Of a stretch of DNA of 64,000 nucleotides, positions 59,648-64,000 are shown one piece after another; the first letter of the stretch is position 1, and every line of letters starts with the position of its first letter. Location of the stretch: assembly GCF_900103525.1 (NCBI RefSeq), contig NZ_FNHN01000011.1, forward strand, positions 62,001 through 126,000. The letters run 5' to 3'. The notes beneath the pieces were generated by a model. The model saw only the letters and a program-made list of their open reading frames with translations, ran no database searches and was not told the origin of the DNA. The position numbers and the translations under genes are program-made. The stretch is from Bacillus sp. OK048. Its GTDB lineage: Bacteria > Bacillota > Bacilli > Bacillales > Cytobacillaceae.

Positions 59648-60715
59648 TCATAACGAAGCCATTTCCTTTTTTAAGTAGCTATTTCTATTCTTGATAAAAT
59701 GAAGAAAAACATTTTTTTCTTTTAGAAACTGTTCTTCATTCATATTTATATGGGGGTCTGTCCTGATGTAAGGCTTTAGTGTTTGAAATTGTTCTTCAAT
59801 AATTGGTTCTAATGCACCCAAGCTAAATTCGTTATCTAAGATGGAAGACAGAATTTCTTTATATTTTGCTTTCTTTGGGTAAATATGGAGAAGTCGTCCA
59901 GTTAACGTATTGTAACCATTTATAGGGACAAAGTCGTGATCCAGCTTCCTTCCGTGAAGGTCTCTTCCCCAGGTCCCATCATAATCCCAAGGGGTGATTT
60001 CAAACCGATTGATTTCGCTATTTAGATAAAGAGCATAGTTATGGATAAAACCATCAAAGTTTTGTGTACAAACTACTCCAGCGAGCCATCTTAGGTAATT
60101 TTCAATATCAAGGTATTTACCCACTTCTTTTTCAAATTCCTCATTGCTGAAGGTGTTAATCATTTCAATGAAATCCTCTAAAAAGGAAAGATCTTTTTGG
60201 TTTCCATATTTTATAGTGTAACCCTCATCTAAACTAGTTTTTAGTTCGTTTTCAGGAGAGAATAAAGAAAAGTTTGCGAAATAATTTGTGGCATAAATGA
60301 TAGGGCCGTCCGGAAGGTTTCTCTTTTTCAAAAGATGTTGGTCAAAGGATTCCAACTCTAAATAAAGTCCTTTACAAAATCCATTCATATAAAGTTGTAC
60401 ATGTTTAGAGTGTGGAGAGGTAACACCGATTCGGTTGAAAAAGTCGAGTGAAAGCTTATTGCGGCTGAGTGAGATATCATCGTATTCTGCATTTAGATGG
60501 ATTTCGTGAGCACCATCTACGAGATAGGGGCTACGAAATATAATATTATAGGATTTTTTCTTCTTCTTTCGAATGACATTCCCCCGGTATTTCAACCCTA
60601 TTTTGTAACTATTTTTTGCGATTTTTAATACGGCAGGGACATAGTCATCTCCCCAAATATCATCTTCTAATTTCTGAAGCCATTTTGGATTAATGAAGAT
60701 TTCGTATTTTAACAC
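59648..60715 (-). CDS. cotH: Spore coat protein kinase CotH
   Basis: A 355-residue CotH-family atypical protein kinase. Marks are YKIGLKYRGNVIRKKKKKSY, SRNKLSLDFFNRIGV, GFCKGLYLELESFD, CTQNFDGFIHNYALYLN and the metal/ATP-binding ITPWDYDGTWGRDLHG near residue 245. In Bacillus CotH phosphorylates serines of CotB and CotG and directs assembly of the inner and outer coat. GTG 60715 is seven bases after GGAG; the ATG at 60733 is less well placed. A Gly-Ser-Arg repeat gene is divergent from it. Confidence 0.92.
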   Translation of the reverse strand: MLKYEIFINPKWLQKLEDDIWGDDYVPAVLKIAKNSYKIGLKYRGNVIRKKKKKSYNIIFRSPYLVDGAHEIHLNAEYDDISLSRNKLSLDFFNRIGVTSPHSKHVQLYMNGFCKGLYLELESFDQHLLKKRNLPDGPIIYATNYFANFSLFSPENELKTSLDEGYTIKYGNQKDLSFLEDFIEMINTFSNEEFEKEVGKYLDIENYLRWLAGVVCTQNFDGFIHNYALYLNSEINRFEITPWDYDGTWGRDLHGRKLDHDFVPINGYNTLTGRLLHIYPKKAKYKEILSSILDNEFSLGALEPIIEEQFQTLKPYIRTDPHINMNEEQFLKEKNVFLHFIKNRNSYLKKEMASL

Positions 60716-60950
60716 GTACATACTCCTATACATATATTTTTTCTAGATAGTATGCAATTTCCATATTGGATGTGCCACTTTTGATGAATATGGAGTACGA
60801 ACATCTAGTTATAAGTTATTGGGCAAATGTTTATGCTTAAATAAATTCAAAATGATTTATAAAAAATAAATGTTTGTCTATATCAAACGCCACGTTATAA
60901 CCATAAATTAGAAAGTGAATAAATTATTTATGAAAGTGGTGGAGACCAGA
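60716..60950. promoter_or_regulatory. Divergent cotH/cotG-like promoter region
   Basis: This 235-bp AT-rich region must hold promoters for both coat genes. CATAAATTA (60902-60910) fits the SigK -10 element CATANNNTA for the repeat-protein gene; the -35 is not clear. Confidence 0.45.
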
Positions 60951-61931
60951 ATGATGAGGGACATGAATCAAATGTTGTCAAAAGCTAAGGATAATGGCGT
61001 CGTTTTATTTCTAGATAACAATCCAGATGAAAAGCATGATCGTAAATGTTTCTGCAAAAGTACAGACTCAAGTGGAAGCAAAGGCAGCAGGGGCTCAAAA
61101 GGAAGTCGAGGATCACGGGGAAGTAAAGGTTCTAAAGGTACTGGTGGATCACGCGGAAGCAAAGGTCCAAAGGGTCCAAAAGGTAGGAAAAGATCAAGAG
61201 GGAATAAAGGTAGCAGAGGCTCAAGAGGCAGTCGTGGGTCCAGCGGTAGCAGAGGCTCAAGAGGCAGTCGCGGTTCCAGCGGTAGCAGAGGCTCAAGAGG
61301 CAGTCATGGTTCCGGCGGTAGCAGAGGCTCAAGAGGCAGCCGTGGTTCCGGCGGTAGCAGAGGCTCAAGAGGCAGTCGCGGTTCACGCGGTAGCAGAGGC
61401 TCGAGAGGCAGTCGCGGTTCACGCGGTAGCAGAGGCTCAAGAAGCAGTCGCGGTTCACGCGGTAGCAGAGGCTCAAGAGGCAGTCGCGGTTCACGCGGTA
61501 GCAGAGGCTCGAGAGGCAGTCGCGGTTCAGGCGGTAGCAGAGGCTCAAAAGGCAGCCGCGGTTCACGCGGTAGCAGAGGCTCAAAAGGCAGCCGCGGTTC
61601 ACGCGGTAGCAGAGGCTCAAGAGGCAGTCATGGTTCCGGCGGTAGCAGAGGCTCAAGAGGCAGTCGTGGGTCCAGAGGAAGCAGAGGCTCAAAAGGTAGC
61701 CGCGGTTCACGCGGTAGCAGAGGCTCAAAAGGCAGCCGCGGTTCCAGAGGAAGCAGAGGTAGTCGTGGCCGTGGACCAAAAGGTAAAGGACCAAAAGGTA
61801 GAAAAGGCAGCCGCAGATCACGTGGTAGTCGCGGATCTCGAGGCAGCCGTGGGTCACGTGGTAGTCGTGGATCTCGAGGCAACCGTGGGTCACATGGTAG
61901 TCGCGGATCTCGGGGTAGCCGCGGGAGATAA
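60951..61931 (+). CDS. Gly-Ser-Arg repeat spore coat protein, CotG-like/collagen-like
   Basis: A 326-residue protein. Residues 1-40 are non-repetitive ([31 protein letters not shown] with two Cys). The rest is an almost pure run of G-S-R and G-S-K triplets, with a few G-P-K and G-R-G. It is very basic and serine-rich, like CotG, a substrate of CotH, and it is divergent from cotH as cotG is. The triplet period also matches collagen-like exosporium proteins, although almost no proline is present. ATG 60951 follows GGTGGAG; a GTG at 60915 is less likely. Confidence 0.8.
   Translation: MMRDMNQMLSKAKDNGVVLFLDNNPDEKHDRKCFCKSTDSSGSKGSRGSKGSRGSRGSKGSKGTGGSRGSKGPKGPKGRKRSRGNKGSRGSRGSRGSSGSRGSRGSRGSSGSRGSRGSHGSGGSRGSRGSRGSGGSRGSRGSRGSRGSRGSRGSRGSRGSRGSRSSRGSRGSRGSRGSRGSRGSRGSRGSRGSGGSRGSKGSRGSRGSRGSKGSRGSRGSRGSRGSHGSGGSRGSRGSRGSRGSRGSKGSRGSRGSRGSKGSRGSRGSRGSRGRGPKGKGPKGRKGSRRSRGSRGSRGSRGSRGSRGSRGNRGSHGSRGSRGSRGR
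61209..61748 (+). repeat. Fifteen tandem 36-bp units inside the Gly-Ser-Arg gene
   Basis: Fifteen consecutive 36-bp units, each beginning GGTAGCAGAGGCTC or GGAAGCAGAGGCTC and encoding four glycine triplets. Variation is mostly synonymous or swaps Arg, Lys, Gly, Ser or His. Less regular triplet repeats flank it on both sides (61076-61208, 61749-61928). Confidence 0.9.
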
Positions 61932-61970
61932 AGTAGTAAGGAACAAGTTAACCATAACACCAACAAAAAT

Positions 61971-62003
61971 AGACCGGTACTCTTTGAGTATCGGTTTTAA
62001 TAT
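61971..62003 (+). terminator. Terminator of the repeat protein gene
   Basis: ACCGGTACTC (61973-61982) pairs with GAGTATCGGT (61986-61995) with one mismatch, then TTTTAATATTT. Confidence 0.75.
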
Positions 62004-62046
62004 TTCACTAGTTAACTAGTGAAATATTCCCCATTTATTGTGGGGT
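61999..62046. repeat. Perfect 30-bp palindrome and adjoining hairpin
   Basis: AATATTTCACTAGTT (61999-62013) is followed at once by its exact reverse complement (62014-62028), without spacer. CCCCA (62030-62034) and TGGGG (62041-62046 region) form a second hairpin next to it. Neither is coding. Confidence 0.7.
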
Positions 62047-62259
62047 AGGCAGCATCTATTAACCATTTTAATAGGCGTAAATCCAACCATTATTTGAAGA
62101 AAATTTCTAGTTACTTGCTGATTTACATAAATTCAAGATATTCGTTTAGTTCAAGCCCCTAATGACCTACGTATGATAAAGCAGAGGACAAGAAAAGACA
62201 GGAAAAAGGATAATTCTTAGTTGAAATTTTGGATTGTTGAAAGGAGAGAAATAAATTAT

Positions 62260-63615
62260 ATGTATCATCCATCGACGGTGATCATCACCATCTTCGCGTT
62301 TATCCTAACCATGGTGATGATATTTATCCGTCCGAAAAACATGAATGAAGCAATACCTGCAACAATTGGAGCAGTGCTGGTTTTAGTAAGTGGAAGTGTA
62401 TCCTTAGTAGATTTACTTGATATTAGTTCGAAAGTAACTGGAGCTGCCATCACTATAATCGCCACAATCGTCATGGCCATTGTTCTTGAAAGTTTTGGTT
62501 TTTTTAAATGGACAGCGGCATTAATGTTAAAAGTATCAAATGGTTCGGGAATAAGATTGTTTTGGTATACCTTATTGCTGTGCTTTTTAATGACACTTTT
62601 CTTTAATAATGATGGTAGCATCTTAATTACCACACCCATCTTAATATTAATTCTAAAACATTTAGGACTAAATAAACGGCAAATGATCCCCTATTTATTA
62701 AGTGGAGCTTTAATCGCAACAGCCTCTAGCGCACCTATAGGTGTAAGTAATATTGTAAATTTAATTGCTTTAAAAATTATCGGAATGGATCTTTATCTTC
62801 ATACTGCTATGATGTTTGTTCCTGGAACTCTAGGTTTGTTATTCCTATCCGGATTATTATTCCTTGTTTTTAGAAAGGAATTGCCGAAACAGCTTCGTTA
62901 TCATTCCTACTCGATACCATTGCATCAGAATAATCGCTATCACCCCTTAAAGAAAAATTCTGAAGAGATCTTTGTTAAACATAAAAAGCTAATGATTCAT
63001 ATGCTTATATTTGTATTTATCATGCGAATTAGTCTCTTCATTGCTTCATTTATCGGAATCTCAGTTTCCTTAGTTGCCGTAATCGGGTCTATCGTCCTTT
63101 TGATTTGGAGATGGGTACGTATTGGAATAAGTCCGAAGGATATGTTAGTTAAAACACCATGGCAAATATTAATCTTTGCCTTCAATATGTACATCATCAT
63201 TTATGGTCTTCATAATATAGGGTTAACCAACTTTTTAGTAGAACAATTAAGTTCTTTGGTTCAAGGCAGTTTGTTCCATGCAAGTATTACAATGGGCGTA
63301 TTAACTGCAGTATTATCGAACCTATTTAACAACCATCCAGCATTGATGGTTGCTACTATTTCGCTGACAGAAATGGGATTACCACCACTTACACTGAAAA
63401 CAGTCTATCTTGCTAATATTATCGGAAGTGACATTGGTTCTTTATTACTTCCAATTGGAACGTTAGCGACACTAATTTGGATGCACATCCTTAAGGCGAA
63501 TAAAATTACCATAACTTGGATGGAATATTTACGAGTTACCATTATCGTGATTCCTCCAGCATTAATCTTCACACTTATCAGTTTGTACTTATGGCTGTTA
63601 CTGGTTTATGTTTAA
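62260..63615 (+). CDS. ArsB/CitM-type anion transporter (SLC13/IT superfamily)
   Basis: About 451 residues with 11-12 TM helices. FNNDGSILITTPILILIL, SSAPIGVSNIVNLIAL and the symmetric LFNNHPALMVATISL with ANIIGSDIGSLLLPIGTLATLIWMH are typical of the arsenite permease ArsB and its Bacillus paralogue YdfA. Arsenite or an organic anion may be exported; no ars genes are nearby, so the substrate is open. ATG 62260 follows AAAGGAG; the longer TTG frame from 62221 is less likely. Confidence 0.85.
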   Translation: MYHPSTVIITIFAFILTMVMIFIRPKNMNEAIPATIGAVLVLVSGSVSLVDLLDISSKVTGAAITIIATIVMAIVLESFGFFKWTAALMLKVSNGSGIRLFWYTLLLCFLMTLFFNNDGSILITTPILILILKHLGLNKRQMIPYLLSGALIATASSAPIGVSNIVNLIALKIIGMDLYLHTAMMFVPGTLGLLFLSGLLFLVFRKELPKQLRYHSYSIPLHQNNRYHPLKKNSEEIFVKHKKLMIHMLIFVFIMRISLFIASFIGISVSLVAVIGSIVLLIWRWVRIGISPKDMLVKTPWQILIFAFNMYIIIYGLHNIGLTNFLVEQLSSLVQGSLFHASITMGVLTAVLSNLFNNHPALMVATISLTEMGLPPLTLKTVYLANIIGSDIGSLLLPIGTLATLIWMHILKANKITITWMEYLRVTIIVIPPALIFTLISLYLWLLLVYV

Positions 63616-63623
63616 ACATACTG

Positions 63624-63656
63624 AGGGACCCACCAATTGGTGGTCCTTATTTTTTG
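63624..63656 (+). terminator. Terminator of the ArsB-like gene
   Basis: GGACCCACCAA (63626-63636) pairs with TTGGTGGTCC (63637-63646) apart from one bulge, then TTATTTTTTG. Confidence 0.7.
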
Positions 63657-63669
63657 CTATTAGTAGCTT

Positions 63670-64000
63670 TTAGCGAACTTTAATGATTCTTTGGAATAGT
63701 GGATACAGCAAATAGCCAATGAAAAATCCAATTACATTTAAAATAAGATCATCAATATCCAAGCTGCCTCTACTTGTAAAATATTGTAATAACTCAATCG
63801 ACGAAACGAAGAGAATGGGAATATACAATAATTGAAAAGGAGTACATTTTTTAACTTTTAGAAATAAACCAAAGGGAATGAACAAACCTATATTTGCCGC
63901 CAAATTATAAAATGAAATCAACCCGTTCACTTTTCCTGATAGATAAAAAGCAATGGTAGAAAAGGGAACTAGATTTACTGACTGGTAGGTATGGTTTCCA
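63670..64000 (-). CDS. VanZ-like family protein, N-terminus beyond the window
   Basis: The frame stays open from the stop at 63670 to the right edge. It encodes NLVPFSTIAFYLSGK, then GLISFYNLAANIGLFIPFGLFLKV, SIELLQYFTSRGSLDIDDLILNVIG and a last TM segment. This is the core of the VanZ-like domain, with its conserved NxxPF, GN/AN-(I/V)-x-LF-(I/V)-PFG and E-x-x-Q-x-x-x-x-x-R-x-x-(D)-(I/V)-DD motifs. A GTG at 63930 could be mistaken for the start but lies inside the domain. Confidence 0.85.
   Translation of the reverse strand, partial: GNHTYQSVNLVPFSTIAFYLSGKVNGLISFYNLAANIGLFIPFGLFLKVKKCTPFQLLYIPILFVSSIELLQYFTSRGSLDIDDLILNVIGFFIGYLLYPLFQRIIKVR

Noticed and set aside
61027..62019. Long open frames in other frames of the Gly-Ser-Arg gene, including an Ala/Val/Glu-rich plus-strand frame and minus-strand frames
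   Set aside because: The 36-bp repeat contains no stop codon in several frames, so long shadow frames arise by chance. Only the Gly-Ser-Arg frame has a ribosome binding site, a terminator and a family resemblance.

Overview
The window is low-GC, densely packed DNA from an endospore-forming member of the Bacillaceae (a Bacillus/Neobacillus-type Firmicute). The evidence is a CotB/CotH/CotG-type spore coat cluster, a SleB-type cell wall hydrolase, a T-box in front of ilvA, a treP-treA-treR operon with TreR and CcpA-type sites, strong AGGAGG ribosome binding sites, TTG/GTG starts and many Rho-independent terminators. I see no rRNA, tRNA, CRISPR array, intact insertion sequence or prophage.

Layout. 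1-13.8 kb is mostly housekeeping and accessory genes: the tail of a UspA protein, a HAD phosphatase, small membrane or unknown proteins, an alpha/beta hydrolase followed by a 50-bp tandem repeat array, a quinone-oxidoreductase-like dehydrogenase, a TetR + 14-TM drug exporter pair (LmrA/LmrB type), CBS, DUF3891, RidA-like and VOC proteins. 11.7-24.9 kb is the most interesting region (below). 25-30 kb has a two-gene fused 2-oxoacid:ferredoxin oxidoreductase and an M29 aminopeptidase. 30-41 kb has two TerC proteins, a P-loop kinase-like gene with a doubtful 5' end, GNAT, DUF1801, RMD1/DUF155, MFS, PAP2-like, glutaredoxin-like and proline iminopeptidase genes and a crcB pair. 41-47.8 kb has T-box-ilvA, a lipoprotein, an amidohydrolase, VOC, flavin reductase and EamA genes. 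48.6-52.7 kb is the trehalose operon, followed by a candidate small RNA. 53-56.6 kb has DUF393, DUF2500, DUF4236 and a LysM-M14 endopeptidase. 56.8-62 kb is a spore coat cluster. The end holds an ArsB/CitM-type transporter and a VanZ-like gene that runs off the window.

Main result. From 14.3 to 24.9 kb lies what reads as a complete organosulfonate catabolic locus: a dicarboxylate-type symporter, a three-subunit succinate dehydrogenase/fumarate reductase-like complex, a two-subunit class I fumarase-like hydratase, a TauE/SafE-type anion exporter, the two subunits of (R)-sulfolactate sulfo-lyase (suyA, suyB), a ComC/malate-lactate-type dehydrogenase and a FadR-type GntR regulator. A YeiH-type exporter (COG2855) with a LysR regulator sits divergently at its left end. 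Three copies of a near-palindromic 19-bp operator (type TGGTTGGGTCACCAAACCA) precede the transporter, the SDH-like operon and suyAB, which ties them into one regulon. My proposal is that the SDH-like and fumarase-like enzymes repeat the succinate-fumarate-malate sequence on a sulfonate analogue of succinate: 3-sulfopropanoate to 3-sulfoacrylate to 3-sulfolactate, which SuyAB splits to pyruvate and sulfite, with sulfite exported. Sulfosuccinate (via sulfofumarate and sulfomalate to oxaloacetate) is the main alternative. I do not recall a described pathway of this form; this is inference from gene content, not proof.

Spore coat region. Three CotB-like or SH3-like coat proteins and the CotH protein kinase are on the minus strand, and a Gly-Ser-Arg repeat protein resembling CotG or a collagen-like coat protein is divergent from cotH. 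This matches the cotB/cotH/cotG arrangement of Bacillus, in which CotH phosphorylates serine-rich CotB and CotG.
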